DNA from: Palleronia sp. LCG004
Lineage (GTDB): Bacteria > Pseudomonadota > Alphaproteobacteria > Rhodobacterales > Rhodobacteraceae
Direction: 5' to 3'
Length of the DNA stretch: 64,000 nt
Assembly (NCBI RefSeq): GCF_032931615.1
Contig: NZ_CP136759.1
Span: 2,108,001 to 2,172,000, forward strand
Both the position numbers and the translations under genes were made by a program. Below the pieces are notes generated by a model that made no database searches, was not told the origin of the DNA, and saw only the letters and a list, made by a program, of their open reading frames with translations. Numbering within the stretch: position 1 is the stretch's first letter; each line of letters begins with the position of its first letter. Positions 27,281 to 37,199 of the stretch are shown in pieces.

Positions 27281-27464
27281 GGGCTCCTCCTCCCCCGGGA
27301 ACGGCGGCTTGGCAAGCACGGCGTCGCCGCGCTATGGCCATTCTAGCACGTGTATGAGCCTAAGCCCCATGGGCCCTCGGGCAATGCCAACGCCACGTCA
27401 ACACGGGCCGATGGCGCGCTTCGGTGCCAGTGTCGACTGCGTGTTTGAGAAAGCAAAGAGACGG

Positions 27465-28415
27465 ATGCCACGGATGAGTGCCGAACGACTGACAGGGCAG
27501 GACGGGATCGCGCGGGCAGCGGAACTTCTTATCGATGGCCGGCTCGTGGCGTTTCCGACCGAGACGGTCTATGGCCTCGGTGCCGATGCGACGTCCGATC
27601 TCGCGGTCGCGGCCATCTACGCCGCAAAGGACAGGCCGAGCTTCAATCCGCTCATCGCCCATTTGCCGGATCTCGATGCCGTCGGCGCACTCGTCAGCCT
27701 CGAAGGCGACGGTCTTCGCTTGGCGCGCACCTTCTGGCCGGGGCCGATGACGCTGGTCCTGCCGATGCGGGAGGGCGCGGAGATCTCGTCGCTCGCCACG
27801 GCGGGACTTGCGACGCTGGGAGTTCGGGTTCCGGGCAACGCCATGGCGCGCGAGTTGTTGACCAGAGTAGGCCGACCGATCGTGGCCCCGTCTGCCAATC
27901 CGTCAGGCCGGGTGAGCGCGACCAGCGCCGAGCACGTGCTCGGGCATCTGGGCGACCGGATCGATGCCGTTCTCGACGGGGGGCCTTGCGATGTCGGGGT
28001 CGAGTCGACGATCCTTGCAGTACGCGACGGCGACGTGGCGCTGCTGAGGCCGGGTGGATTGCCCGTCGAGGCAGTCGAGGAATGCCTGGGGGGGCCCGTC
28101 GCCCGGGAGGAGCCGAAAGCGAGACCGGACGCGCCGGGTCAACTCCTTTCGCATTACGCCCCGAGAGGGCGCGTGCGGCTCGACGCCAAAGAGCGCCGCC
28201 CGGGCGAAGTCCTTCTGGGGTTCGGAGATGTCGAATGCGATCTGAACCTGTCGCCCGGCGGCGATCTGACCGAAGCGGCGGCGCGGCTCTTCGAGCATCT
28301 TCATGCCTTCGACAGGATGGGCGCGGAGGCGATTGCCGTCTCGCCCATCCCCGATCGAGGATTGGGCCGCGCGATCAACGACCGGTTGAGACGCGCTGCT
28401 GCCCCGAGGGGTTAG
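27465..28415 (+). CDS. tsaC: L-threonylcarbamoyladenylate synthase, Sua5 type
   Basis: A 316-residue enzyme of t6A37 tRNA modification: it makes threonylcarbamoyl-AMP from Thr, bicarbonate and ATP. The YrdC domain has VAFPTETVYGLGADATSD and IYAAKDRPSFNPLIAHLPDL (KxR motif), then PIVAPSANPSGRVSATSA (about 130). A C-terminal Sua5 domain follows, joined by the linker GQLLSHYAPRGRVRL, so it is the long Sua5 form. ATGs at 27465 and 27474 are both possible. It is divergent from the dehydrogenase and converges on yqgE with a 4-base overlap. Confidence 0.92.
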   Translation: MPRMSAERLTGQDGIARAAELLIDGRLVAFPTETVYGLGADATSDLAVAAIYAAKDRPSFNPLIAHLPDLDAVGALVSLEGDGLRLARTFWPGPMTLVLPMREGAEISSLATAGLATLGVRVPGNAMARELLTRVGRPIVAPSANPSGRVSATSAEHVLGHLGDRIDAVLDGGPCDVGVESTILAVRDGDVALLRPGGLPVEAVEECLGGPVAREEPKARPDAPGQLLSHYAPRGRVRLDAKERRPGEVLLGFGDVECDLNLSPGGDLTEAAARLFEHLHAFDRMGAEAIAVSPIPDRGLGRAINDRLRRAAAPRG

Positions 28416-28972
28416 GCCCGGCCGCCGGCACCCGAAAGAAGGCGCGGATCGATGCCCATGGCGCGGATCGCCGCGCCCCAGATCGAGGCCGCTTCCGGAT
28501 CGAAGATGAGATCCGCGCTTGCATCCCCGACGAGCCAACCATTGTCCGCGATCTCTTCCTCGAGCTGTCCGGGGGACCAGCCGGCATAGCCGAGGGCCAC
28601 GAGCGTGCGGGCGGGTCCAGTGCCCCGGGCCATGTCGCGCAGAACCTCGAGCGTGGCGGTCATCCGGATGCCGGAAGGCAGGCTGAGACTGCTTTCATCG
28701 CCGGCATAGTCGTCCGTATGAAGCACGAAACCGCGCTGAGCCTCGACCGGTCCACCGAAATGAACGGGATGGCTCAGATCCTCGGTATGCTCGATCTCGA
28801 GCTGGGACAGCAGGTCAACGAGATCCAATTGGGGGGCAGGCTTGTTGACGATCAAACCCATGGCACCATCCGCCCCGTGATCGCAGATCACGATGACCGA
28901 GCGGGCGAACCGCGGATCGCCCATCCCGGGCATCGCGACAAGAATCTTTCCGGTCAGGTCGATTTCCTTCAT
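28412..28972 (-). CDS. YqgE/AlgH family protein (UPF0301)
   Basis: A 186-residue protein starting MKEIDLTGKILVAMPGMGDP. Family signatures are RSVIVICDHGADGAMGLIVN (about 25), PVHFGGPVEAQRGFVLHT (about 68) and ARTLVALGYAGWSPGQLEEE (about 120). Its function is unclear despite the old AlgH label. No membrane segment or signal peptide is present. It is divergent from the DsbD-N-domain gene across about 100 bases. Confidence 0.92.
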   Translation of the reverse strand: MKEIDLTGKILVAMPGMGDPRFARSVIVICDHGADGAMGLIVNKPAPQLDLVDLLSQLEIEHTEDLSHPVHFGGPVEAQRGFVLHTDDYAGDESSLSLPSGIRMTATLEVLRDMARGTGPARTLVALGYAGWSPGQLEEEIADNGWLVGDASADLIFDPEAASIWGAAIRAMGIDPRLLSGAGGRA

Positions 28973-29076
28973 GACGTTCAAGATGGCGTTCGACGACGGC
29001 GTCGCAAGGGGCCGCGGACCTCGTCCTTCCCCCAATCGTGATTTCCCTGTCCCCGGAGACGACGCGAAAAGGTATC

Positions 29077-29856
29077 ATGGTGTTTCGCGCGATCCTTCTG
29101 CTGCTACTGATCCTGGCGGCACCCCTTCGGGCCTCGACCGCGGACGTGTCGCTCCTCGAAGGGTGGCGGGAAGGAGCGGTCCACATCGCGGCGATCGACA
29201 TCGCGTTGGAGCCGGGCTGGAAGACCTACTGGCGCGCGCCGGGGGCCACCGGCATTCCACCGCAGTTCGACTGGTCGGGCTCGCGCAATGTCGCCGACCT
29301 CAAGATCGCATGGCCGGTGCCGCACGCATTTTCGCAGAATGGCGTCACGTCGATCGGTTATGCGGAAGGCGTGGTCTTGCCGTTGATCGTGACGCCGCGC
29401 GATCCGGCGCGCAGCGTGGATCTTCGTTTGACACTGTCGATCGGAGTCTGCCGCGAGATCTGCGTGCCCGTCACGGCGCACGTTACCGGATCGCTCACGG
29501 CCGCCCGTAGCACGCCTGACGCGCAGATCCGCACGGCGCTCGCCAACCGGCCCGCAGGTGCGGCAGATGCCGGGGCTGGTCCGCTGCGGTGTCGCCTTGC
29601 ACCTGCCCCGAAGGGTGCCCGGATCACGGCGGAAGTGAACATGCCGGTTCTGGGACGGCAGGAACATGCGGTGATCGAACTTGCCGATCCGTCGATCTGG
29701 GTCGGGGTTCCCCAAATGCGACGCGAGGGGCGTCTGCTGAAGCTCGACGTCCAGATACGGTCGCCACGCGGTACGGCGATCGGTTTCAACCGTCAAGCGT
29801 TGACGCTGACGGTCATCGGCGACGATCGTGCCATCGAGATCCGGGGATGTGACTAG
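29077..29856 (+). CDS. Exported DsbD N-terminal-domain protein
   Basis: A 259-residue periplasmic protein. The start at 29077 gives MVFRAILLLLLILAAPLRAS, a clear signal peptide, with AAAAGG just upstream. The rest matches the immunoglobulin-like DsbD N-terminal domain: AIDIALEPGWKTYWRAPG (about 40) and LSIGVCREICVPVTAHV (about 130), with a CxxxC pair that could carry redox chemistry. There is no membrane domain or thioredoxin domain, so it would need a partner such as CcdA/DsbD. It converges with the RND pump gene, overlapping by 4 bases. Confidence 0.82.
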   Translation: MVFRAILLLLLILAAPLRASTADVSLLEGWREGAVHIAAIDIALEPGWKTYWRAPGATGIPPQFDWSGSRNVADLKIAWPVPHAFSQNGVTSIGYAEGVVLPLIVTPRDPARSVDLRLTLSIGVCREICVPVTAHVTGSLTAARSTPDAQIRTALANRPAGAADAGAGPLRCRLAPAPKGARITAEVNMPVLGRQEHAVIELADPSIWVGVPQMRREGRLLKLDVQIRSPRGTAIGFNRQALTLTVIGDDRAIEIRGCD

Positions 29857-32800
29857 GCGGCGCGCCCGCGCGGCCTGAGAAGGAACAGCCCTGCGAGCGT
29901 TGCCGCGAAAAGCAGTGCGACGGATCCTGCCAGGAAAACCGAAAGCGCCGACCATGGCCCGGAACCGAACGAAGTGAGCGGGCCGACCATTCGTCCGGTG
30001 ACCAGCCATGTGCCGAGCGTTGCCGTGAAGAGCATGGCCTGAAGCCCCCCGGTCGCAAGAAGAAGCGCACGGGCCCCGCCCGTCGCATGTCCGCCGCGGG
30101 TAAGCCGGCGGAACGCGCGGACGTGGCGACCGAAATCCTGCCCGATGGCGAGGATCGCGGGCACGAGAAGAAGAACAAGGAACATCCCGAAACCGAGCCC
30201 GTAGACCAGCGTGATGACCGTGGGCTTCAGAAATTGCGCCTGGCTCGAGCTTTCGTAGAGAAGCGGCGCAAGGCCGAGAACGGTCGTGAGCGTGGTCAGC
30301 AGGACAGGACGCAGCCGGTCGCAGGCCGCATCCACGATCGCCGGAACGAGGCCTCTGTTCTCGGCATATTCGTCGATCGTCGTAACGAGGACGATGGAGT
30401 CGTTAATGACGATCCCCGTCATGCCGATCATTCCGACCACGGTGAAGATCGAAAGCGGCATGTCCCACACGTAATGCCCCCAGACCGCACCCACGAGACC
30501 GAACGGGATGACCGCCATAACTACGAGCGGGCGGGTCCATGAGGCGAAGATCCACGCAAGCGTCAGATAGATGCCGAGAAGGCAGAGCGAGAACCCGATC
30601 ACCGCATCGGTGAGGAATTCCGCTTCGTCCTCGGCAAGGCCAGAGAGAGAGGTCTGGATGCCGAAATCCTGTTCGAGCCGTGGCAGGATCTCGGTTTCGA
30701 GTGCAAACATGATATCGGAGGCGCGCGCCGGATCGTCCTCCGAAATGTCGCCGATCACGCTTGCAAGACGGATGCCGTTCTCGCGGCGGATGGTGGAGAA
30801 GCCCTCGGTCACGTCGATGGAAACCAGATCGCCGACCCGGGCGAGCCCTGCATCGGTCCGGATCACGGCACGATCGAGGAAATCCGCAGCCCGCTCGCTC
30901 TCGGGAAGTTCCACGCGGATCGTGGCCGACCTCTGGCCGTCGGGGAAGGACGCGGCCTCGATTCCCGACAGACGATCACGCAGCACGCGGCCGAGCGCGT
31001 CGATGGAGACACCGAGCGCCTCGCCCTGAGGGGTCAGCGTCAGGACGAGTTCCTGCTTGTCATAGGCGAGGCTGTCCTCGAGGCCGCTGACCTCGGGGAA
31101 TTGGGACAGCTCGGACTTGAGCGCTTCGGCAGCTTCTTTGAGAATGCCCGCGGATGCGCCGAAAAGCTCGACATCGAGCGCATCGCCACCGGGGCCCGAT
31201 CGCCAGCCGCGGAAGCTGATCTGCTCAAGTTGCGGATGGCGTGGCACCGCGTCCTGCAAAGCGGCAACGAACTCGGAACTCGAAAACGGCCTCAGATCGG
31301 GTTCGATCAGCTCGATCGAGATCGCTCCGAGCAGGTCGGCATCGGTGTTCTCGGTTCCAGACAGGCCGCGGCCCGCCGACCCGCCGATCTGCGCTATGGC
31401 ATAATCGACAGGGCTGACGCCGTATTCGTCCTCGAAGCTCTGGGCCACCTCATCGACGGTCTGCTGGAGAAGTGCGATCTGTTCGAGCGTATCTTCTCGC
31501 GATGCGCCGGCCGCCATGGCGAAATTGCCGCTGACGCTACCCTCCTCTGGCGAGTTGAAGAAGCGCCACGTCACGTCGCCGGTCAGGAAGAGCGCGCCCT
31601 GCACCGACAAAAGGACCATCGCACCGGCGAGGACCGGATAGCGCGCCCAGACGACCATGCGCATGAGCGGCCGGAACGCACGCTCGCGCAGCTTGGCGAA
31701 GCCCCGATTGACCAGGCGGCTGGGCAGGTCATACCACTTTTCCCCGCCGACATTGCCGATCGAATGGGCCATGTGGTTCGGCAGGATCAGAAAACATTCC
31801 ACGAGGCTCGCCATGAGGACGACGATCACGGTGAAGGGAATGTCCGCGATGAGCGTCCCGAAGGTGCCACCGATCGCGACGAGCCCGAAAAAGGCGATGA
31901 CGGTCGTGAGCGTTGCCGACAGGACCGGCGCGAACATCCGTCGCGCGGCGTTTTCGGCAGCGCTCTTCGGGTCCTCGCCAAGGTTGCGGGCCCGGAAATC
32001 GGCATGCTCACCCACGACGATCGCGTCATCGACCACGATGCCGAGCGTGATGATGAGCGCGAAGAGCGAGATCATGTTGAAGGTGAGACCCGCCGCATAC
32101 ATGAGCGCGATCGCCGCGGTCATGGCGACGGGAATGCCGGCGGCGACCCAGAAGGCGGTACGGGCATTGAGGAAGAGAAAGAGCAAGGCAACGACGAGAG
32201 CGAGCCCCGTCGCGGCGTTGTCGAGAAGGATCTCGAGTCGGCCCGAGATGTAGTCGGCACGCGTGCGGATCAGGTCGATCGTCACCCCCTGCGGGAGGGA
32301 GAAAGAAAGATCGGCCGCGATCTCTTCGACCTGGCGCTGAATGGCGATCGCGTCGCCACTGGCACTGCGCTCGACGCGGAGGGTGATGGCGAGATCTCCG
32401 CCCACGAAATAGGCCGCGTCGCGGTCCACTCCGAGCGTCTCGATCCGCGCGACGTCGCCGATACGGAGCGCGTCTCCCCCCTCGTTCACCCGCAGCACGA
32501 TGGCCGCAATGGAATCGGCATCCCGCCGCGCCGATCCCGCCCTGATCCGGGCTGTGCCGCCGACCTCACCGGCCTGCGATGCGTCGGCCTCGGCTCCGAT
32601 GGCCTCGGCCACCTCCCGCAGGGTGATGTCGTATTGCACGAGCGCGCGCTGAGGCACTTCGACGAGGATCTCGCCGTCCGCGATACCGGCGATACTGGTG
32701 CGCGTCACACCAGCCTGAAAAAGTGAATTGCTGAGGGCGTCCGCGATCCGGGCGAGCTGGTCCACCCCGACGGGCCCCGTGACGACGACATCCGTGACCC

Positions 32801-33227
32801 GGTCGCGCCACGTACTGCGCCGGATCTCAGGATCCTCGGCACCTTCGGGCAGGTCGGTGATCGCGTCGAGGGCGGTATCCACGTCGTTCGAGGCACGGCT
32901 CATGTCCCAACCGGGCTCGAACGTAACCTCGAAGCTGGCGCGACCTTCGCTCGCACGGGCCTCCGTGTCGGTCACGCCCTCGATCGCGAGCAGGGCAGGT
33001 TCGATGACGCCGACGACCGCCTCGTCGACGGCTTCGGCCCCCGCGCCGGGCCAGACGACTGTCAGATCGATATCGTCCGAAACCACGTCGGGAAAGAATT
33101 GCGCGCGCATCTGCGGCACGGATGCCAGACCGAGCGCCAACATGACGACGAGGAGCAGGTTCGCTGCGGTCGGGTGGCGGGTGAAATATCCGATGATGCC
33201 ACCGGCCCCTCCAAGACGACGCATCAT
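29853..33227 (-). CDS. RND efflux pump inner-membrane transporter (AcrB/HAE-1 type)
   Basis: A 1124-residue proton-driven exporter. The start is the tandem ATG giving MMRRLGGAGGIIGYFTRHPT; the longer frame would run into the adaptor gene. Twelve hydrophobic segments in the 1+5+1+5 pattern flank two large periplasmic loops. The proton-relay Asp pair is in TLGIVVDDAIVVGEHADFRA (about residue 405), and GMTGIVINDSIVLVTTIDEY is the matching segment of the second half. Length is slightly above AcrB. It is preceded by its adaptor gene (16-base gap). No outer-membrane channel gene is in the window. Confidence 0.93.
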   Translation of the reverse strand: MMRRLGGAGGIIGYFTRHPTAANLLLVVMLALGLASVPQMRAQFFPDVVSDDIDLTVVWPGAGAEAVDEAVVGVIEPALLAIEGVTDTEARASEGRASFEVTFEPGWDMSRASNDVDTALDAITDLPEGAEDPEIRRSTWRDRVTDVVVTGPVGVDQLARIADALSNSLFQAGVTRTSIAGIADGEILVEVPQRALVQYDITLREVAEAIGAEADASQAGEVGGTARIRAGSARRDADSIAAIVLRVNEGGDALRIGDVARIETLGVDRDAAYFVGGDLAITLRVERSASGDAIAIQRQVEEIAADLSFSLPQGVTIDLIRTRADYISGRLEILLDNAATGLALVVALLFLFLNARTAFWVAAGIPVAMTAAIALMYAAGLTFNMISLFALIITLGIVVDDAIVVGEHADFRARNLGEDPKSAAENAARRMFAPVLSATLTTVIAFFGLVAIGGTFGTLIADIPFTVIVVLMASLVECFLILPNHMAHSIGNVGGEKWYDLPSRLVNRGFAKLRERAFRPLMRMVVWARYPVLAGAMVLLSVQGALFLTGDVTWRFFNSPEEGSVSGNFAMAAGASREDTLEQIALLQQTVDEVAQSFEDEYGVSPVDYAIAQIGGSAGRGLSGTENTDADLLGAISIELIEPDLRPFSSSEFVAALQDAVPRHPQLEQISFRGWRSGPGGDALDVELFGASAGILKEAAEALKSELSQFPEVSGLEDSLAYDKQELVLTLTPQGEALGVSIDALGRVLRDRLSGIEAASFPDGQRSATIRVELPESERAADFLDRAVIRTDAGLARVGDLVSIDVTEGFSTIRRENGIRLASVIGDISEDDPARASDIMFALETEILPRLEQDFGIQTSLSGLAEDEAEFLTDAVIGFSLCLLGIYLTLAWIFASWTRPLVVMAVIPFGLVGAVWGHYVWDMPLSIFTVVGMIGMTGIVINDSIVLVTTIDEYAENRGLVPAIVDAACDRLRPVLLTTLTTVLGLAPLLYESSSQAQFLKPTVITLVYGLGFGMFLVLLLVPAILAIGQDFGRHVRAFRRLTRGGHATGGARALLLATGGLQAMLFTATLGTWLVTGRMVGPLTSFGSGPWSALSVFLAGSVALLFAATLAGLFLLRPRGRAA

Positions 33228-33243
33228 GATCCGCACGCCCCGA

Positions 33244-34704
33244 TCATCCGCCCATTCGGCCTTCGATGCGTTCCACCACGCCCGCCGGGACACGCGTCTC
33301 GCGCAACTGGGCGAGCACGCGCTCCTTCGCGTCCTGGGGCATCCGCTCGTTTCCTTCGACGAACGCCACGAGACGGGCCCTGCGCTCGTCGCTGAGCTCG
33401 AGGAATTCGGCGACACCCTCGGCTTCGGGCGCGGGTGCCTCGCGTTGCGGACGAACCTTGATTCCCGCGCCGAGGCTCGGGCTTCGCTGTGTCACGACCT
33501 CGCGACCGGCGAGGTCGCCCGGTCGCACGAGGAGGTCGTCGCCCTGACGACGCACGATCTCGACATTCTCGGCCAAGAGGCGGTCTTCAGGGCCGAGGAC
33601 CAGAACGCCTCCCATCGAGTCCACCGCCCCGGCCGGCAGCCGGGTGATACCGGGAAGGGAGGGTTCCTCGACCGCGGCAAGAACGAAATCTCCGGCCCTG
33701 AACCCCCTCGGATTGACGAGGCGCGCGAATATCTGGCGACCTGTCTGCCCCTCCCCCACCTGCGCGCTTTCACGCGTGATCGTCGCGGGCGAACTCAGCG
33801 TGTAGCCTCCGGCCTCGAGCATGACGGTCACGTCGCGCGTCGTGAGGTGGCCTGCCTCGTCCAGGAGGCGCGCATATTCGCCGGCCGACACACGGAACCC
33901 CACTTCGAGAGCATCAGGATCGATGAGTGAGGCGAGCCGTTCGTTCTGCGAGACGAGCCCGCCTTCGACGACCGTCACATCGCCAAGGATACCGTCGAAG
34001 GCCGCGCGGATCTCGGTATCGTCGCGTGCTCTCTCGGCCTCAGACAGCGCGATGCGGGCCCGTTCGAGCGCGGTACGCGCCTGCGCGACTGCGGCATCTG
34101 CGTCCGCGCGGGACTGCCTGCGCGAGAGCAGCGCCTGATCGGCGGCGGCAACGGCAAGCTCGGCCGTCTCGAGCGCCTGCGTGCTGCCGATCCCGCGCCC
34201 CTCGAGATCGCGCTGTCGATTGGCAGCGTTCCGCCGAAGTTCGAGCTGGGTCCGGGCATTCTCGACATCTTCGGCAGAAAGGCCGGCCGAACGTTCCGCA
34301 TCGGCGAGTGCGGCTTCCGCATCGCGCAGATCGGCCGCGCGCACTGCAAGCGCGCGATCCGCCTCCCGCGGGTCGATCTGGAACAGCAACTGACCTTCGG
34401 CAACGCTTCCACCTTCCTCGACATTCTCGCCCATCTCGATGACGCGGCCGCCGACGCTCGCCCGCACTTCCAGCGTACGGCGGCTCGCGATCTGGCCGAA
34501 CGCATCGAGGATCGGCACGATCGTCTCGGGATCGAGCGTCCGGACAGGAGCGGCAAAGACCTGTTCGCGCGCCTCGCGCGACGGCGCTTCGCGCGCCGCA
34601 CGTTCCTCGAGCGCGCCACGGAGCAAACCGCCCGCAACGGACAGCAAGCCGATCGTCAGTGCCAGCAGGAACAGGCCCGACAGGGCCCGGGAGAAGAAAC
34701 GCAT
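33244..34704 (-). CDS. RND efflux periplasmic adaptor (membrane-fusion protein)
   Basis: A 486-residue HlyD/AcrA-type adaptor, longer than AcrA. A hydrophobic N-terminal segment (about residues 7-28) anchors or exports it. The lipoyl halves appear as VRASVGGRVIEMGENVEEGG (about 85) and DGILGDVTVVEGGLVSQNE (about 240), flanking a long Ala/Arg/Glu-rich coiled-coil hairpin (about 130-230). The C-terminal 100 residues hold an extra Arg/Glu-rich region (APAPEAEGVAEFLELSDERR). It is the first gene of the pump operon. Confidence 0.9.
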   Translation of the reverse strand: MRFFSRALSGLFLLALTIGLLSVAGGLLRGALEERAAREAPSREAREQVFAAPVRTLDPETIVPILDAFGQIASRRTLEVRASVGGRVIEMGENVEEGGSVAEGQLLFQIDPREADRALAVRAADLRDAEAALADAERSAGLSAEDVENARTQLELRRNAANRQRDLEGRGIGSTQALETAELAVAAADQALLSRRQSRADADAAVAQARTALERARIALSEAERARDDTEIRAAFDGILGDVTVVEGGLVSQNERLASLIDPDALEVGFRVSAGEYARLLDEAGHLTTRDVTVMLEAGGYTLSSPATITRESAQVGEGQTGRQIFARLVNPRGFRAGDFVLAAVEEPSLPGITRLPAGAVDSMGGVLVLGPEDRLLAENVEIVRRQGDDLLVRPGDLAGREVVTQRSPSLGAGIKVRPQREAPAPEAEGVAEFLELSDERRARLVAFVEGNERMPQDAKERVLAQLRETRVPAGVVERIEGRMGG

Positions 34705-34787
34705 CCGTCAAATCCCTTGGGATTGACCGGAGCATAGCCCGGATGCGGCGGCACAAAAAGCACCGCCACGCGACTGTGACAACTGCG

Positions 34788-35324
34788 CTATTTGCGGCGC
34801 AGATGCTCGTCGAGCCGCGGAAGGATCTCGACGAAGTTGCACGGGGCGTGGCGATAGTCGAGCTGCGGAGCCAGAATCTCGTCCCAGGCATCGCGACAGG
34901 CACCGGGACTGCCCGGCAACGCGAAGAGGTAGGTTCCGTTCGCCACACCGCCCGTCGCGCGGCTCTGCACCGCGCTTGTCCCGATCTTGGCCATTGAGAC
35001 GTGGGCGAAGACGATGGCGAAGGCATCGATCTCCTTCTCGTAGACGTCGCGATGTGCCTCCACGGTCACGTCCCGTCCCGTCAGACCCGTCCCGCCCGTC
35101 GAGATCACGACATCGATCCCGTCATCCGCGCACCAGTCGCGAAGCAACGCCGCGATGTCCGTCCTGTCGTCGGGAAGGAGGTCGCGGGCGGCAAGTTCGT
35201 GGCCCGCTTCCTTCAGGCGCGCCACGAGAAGGTCCCCCGATCGATCGTCGGCGGGCAGACGCGTGTCGCTGGTCGTCAGGATCGCGATCCGGACCGGAAC
35301 GAAGTCGCGCGCCGCTTTACTCAT
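34788..35324 (-). CDS. moaB: Molybdenum cofactor biosynthesis protein MoaB
   Basis: A 178-residue MogA/MoaB-fold protein. The signatures are VRIAILTTSDTRLPADDRSG (about 12-31), DVVISTGGTGLTGRDVTVEA (about 83) and FALPGSPGACRDAWDEILAP (about 140). It binds molybdopterin and probably adenylylates it for Mo insertion. It overlaps the upstream GST gene by 4 bases (TCAT on the plus strand), so the two are coupled. No other moa/moe genes are in the window. Confidence 0.92.
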   Translation of the reverse strand: MSKAARDFVPVRIAILTTSDTRLPADDRSGDLLVARLKEAGHELAARDLLPDDRTDIAALLRDWCADDGIDVVISTGGTGLTGRDVTVEAHRDVYEKEIDAFAIVFAHVSMAKIGTSAVQSRATGGVANGTYLFALPGSPGACRDAWDEILAPQLDYRHAPCNFVEILPRLDEHLRRK

Positions 35325-36172
35325 CCGATCTTGTCCTGAGTGCGCGTTTCGAAATCGCGGGCGTCGTGCCGTTCGTGAAGCTGCGTCTCGGGCTCGCCCG
35401 TCATGCGATTGACCATTCGGCCACGCTCGACCGCCGGGCGTTCGGCGATCTCGCTGGCCCAGCGCTGAACGTTCTCGTAGGTCTGAACCTGCAGGAACTT
35501 GGCCGATCCTTCGTATTGCCGACCGAGCGCGAGCTGCCCGTACCAGGCCCAGATCGCCATATCCGCGATCGAATAAGCATCACCGGTCACGTAACGACGA
35601 TCTGCGAGATTGCGGTCGAGCACATCCAGCTGGCGCTTCGTCTCCATCGCGAAACGGTCGATCGGGTATTTCATCTTTTCCGGAGCGTAGGCGTAGAAAT
35701 GACCGAAACCTCCGCCGAGATAGGGTGCCGATCCCATCTGCCACATGAGCCATGACAGCATCTCGGATCGGTTGTCGCCAAGAAAGGCTCCGAACTTTTC
35801 AGCCAGATGCAGCAGGATCGCGCCGGATTCGAAGACGCGGACGGGCGCGGGCCCGGAATTGTCAATAAGCGCAGGAATCTTGGAGTTCGGGTTCACGTCG
35901 ACGAACCCCGATCCGAACTGGTCGCCGTTTCGGATGTCGATGAGCCAGGCGTCGTATTCAGCGCCCGTATGGCCGGCTGCGAGAAGCTCCTCGAATAGGA
36001 CCGTGACCTTCACGCCGTTGGGCGTCGCCAGCGAATAGAGCTGAAACGGATGCTTGCCGACCGGAAGCGTCTTGTCGTGGGTCGGTCCCGCAACGGGGCG
36101 GTTGATGCTTGCGAATTCTCCGCCGGACTCCTCCGGCTGCCAGATTTCCGGCGGTTGGTAGCTGTCGGACAT
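35321..36172 (-). CDS. yghU: Glutathione S-transferase, YghU type (disulfide-bond oxidoreductase)
   Basis: A 283-residue GST of the Nu/YghU class, longer than ordinary GSTs because of an N-terminal extension (PEIWQPEESGGEFASINRP). The thioredoxin-like domain has LPVGKHPFQLYSLATPNGVK (about 55) with the TPNG active-site region, NPNSKIPALID (cis-Pro) and RVFESGAILLHLAEKFG, where the ES pair contacts glutathione. The C-terminal helical domain has YLGGGFGHFYAYAPEKMKYP. GGGAGAG precedes the ATG. It is coupled to moaB. Confidence 0.9.
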   Translation of the reverse strand: MSDSYQPPEIWQPEESGGEFASINRPVAGPTHDKTLPVGKHPFQLYSLATPNGVKVTVLFEELLAAGHTGAEYDAWLIDIRNGDQFGSGFVDVNPNSKIPALIDNSGPAPVRVFESGAILLHLAEKFGAFLGDNRSEMLSWLMWQMGSAPYLGGGFGHFYAYAPEKMKYPIDRFAMETKRQLDVLDRNLADRRYVTGDAYSIADMAIWAWYGQLALGRQYEGSAKFLQVQTYENVQRWASEIAERPAVERGRMVNRMTGEPETQLHERHDARDFETRTQDKIG

Positions 36173-36235
36173 GATGTCTCTCCCGATCGTTCGGGAGAGA
36201 CGTAAGACGCGATCAGGCAGATGCCAGCCGAACGA

Positions 36236-37180
36236 TCACGCGACAGGCGTAAGAAGCGGCTTTCCCGCCTTGTGCGCGCGCAGGTTCTTCACGACCAGAT
36301 CGCCCATGGCCGCACGGGTCTGGTGCGTGGCGCTGCCGATATGAGGCAGGAGGACGGTGTTCTTCATTCCGCGCAACTTCTCGGGCACATGCGGTTCGTT
36401 CTCGAATACGTCGAGGCCGGCACCTGCGATGCCCCCCGAGGCGAGGATCTCGATCAGTGCGGTCTCGTCCACGAGATCGCCGCGCGCCATGTTGACGAGA
36501 CGGCCCTCGGACCCGAGCTGCTCGAGCACCTCGCGGCTGACGATGCCACGCGTCTGCGGGGTGGAGGGCGCAATGACGACCAGCCAGTCCACATCGCGGG
36601 CCATCTCTTCGAGATCTGCGTAGTACGGATAGGGCTGGTTCGCCTGTTCGTTACGCCCGTGATAGACCACCTGCATCTGGAAAGCCTGTGCGCGGCTGGC
36701 GATCGCCTTGCCGATCCGCCCGAGGCCGAGAATGCCGACCGTCTTGCCTGTGAGCTCGGCCGTCAGCGGCATCGAGCCGTCGCTTTCCCATTTGCCGTCG
36801 CGAACATAGGTGTCGGATTCAGGGATTCGATGCGCGAGGGCCAGCATGAGGCCCAGCGTCACTTCGGCCACGCATTCGTTGAGCACATCGGGCGTGTTCG
36901 TCACCCGCACGTCATGTTCCCGCGCGGCCTCCACATCGACCGCGTCGTAGCCCACCCCGAAGGACGAGATCACCTCGAGCGCGGGCAGAGCCTCGATGAT
37001 TTCGCGCGTGCATCCTGTGCCGCCGCCGGTCGCCACGAAGCGGATGCCCTCCGGGCAGTCGCTTAGGAAGGCCTGCTTGTCGTCGGCCTCGCAATAACGG
37101 TGAACCGTGAAGTCGTCCTCGAGCTGCGAGACGACGCGATCGGCGAGGTTTGCGACGAGAAGAAGGTCGGGTTTGCTCAT
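36236..37180 (-). CDS. D-2-hydroxyacid dehydrogenase
   Basis: A 314-residue NAD(P)-dependent dehydrogenase of the D-isomer-specific family. The start MSKPDLLLVANLADRVVSQL follows CAGGAG. The Rossmann motif is KTVGILGLGRIGKAIASRAQ (about 148); the substrate-binding Arg lies in VIAPSTPQTRGIVSREVLEQ, and the catalytic His in LLPHIGSATHQTRAAMGDLV (about 285). The substrate could be glyoxylate, hydroxypyruvate or a related acid. It is the last gene of a unit starting with tctC, 19 bases after tctA, so it probably acts on the transported acid or its product. Confidence 0.88.
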   Translation of the reverse strand: MSKPDLLLVANLADRVVSQLEDDFTVHRYCEADDKQAFLSDCPEGIRFVATGGGTGCTREIIEALPALEVISSFGVGYDAVDVEAAREHDVRVTNTPDVLNECVAEVTLGLMLALAHRIPESDTYVRDGKWESDGSMPLTAELTGKTVGILGLGRIGKAIASRAQAFQMQVVYHGRNEQANQPYPYYADLEEMARDVDWLVVIAPSTPQTRGIVSREVLEQLGSEGRLVNMARGDLVDETALIEILASGGIAGAGLDVFENEPHVPEKLRGMKNTVLLPHIGSATHQTRAAMGDLVVKNLRAHKAGKPLLTPVA

Positions 37181-37199
37181 TGTCTGCTCCTGAAAGGGG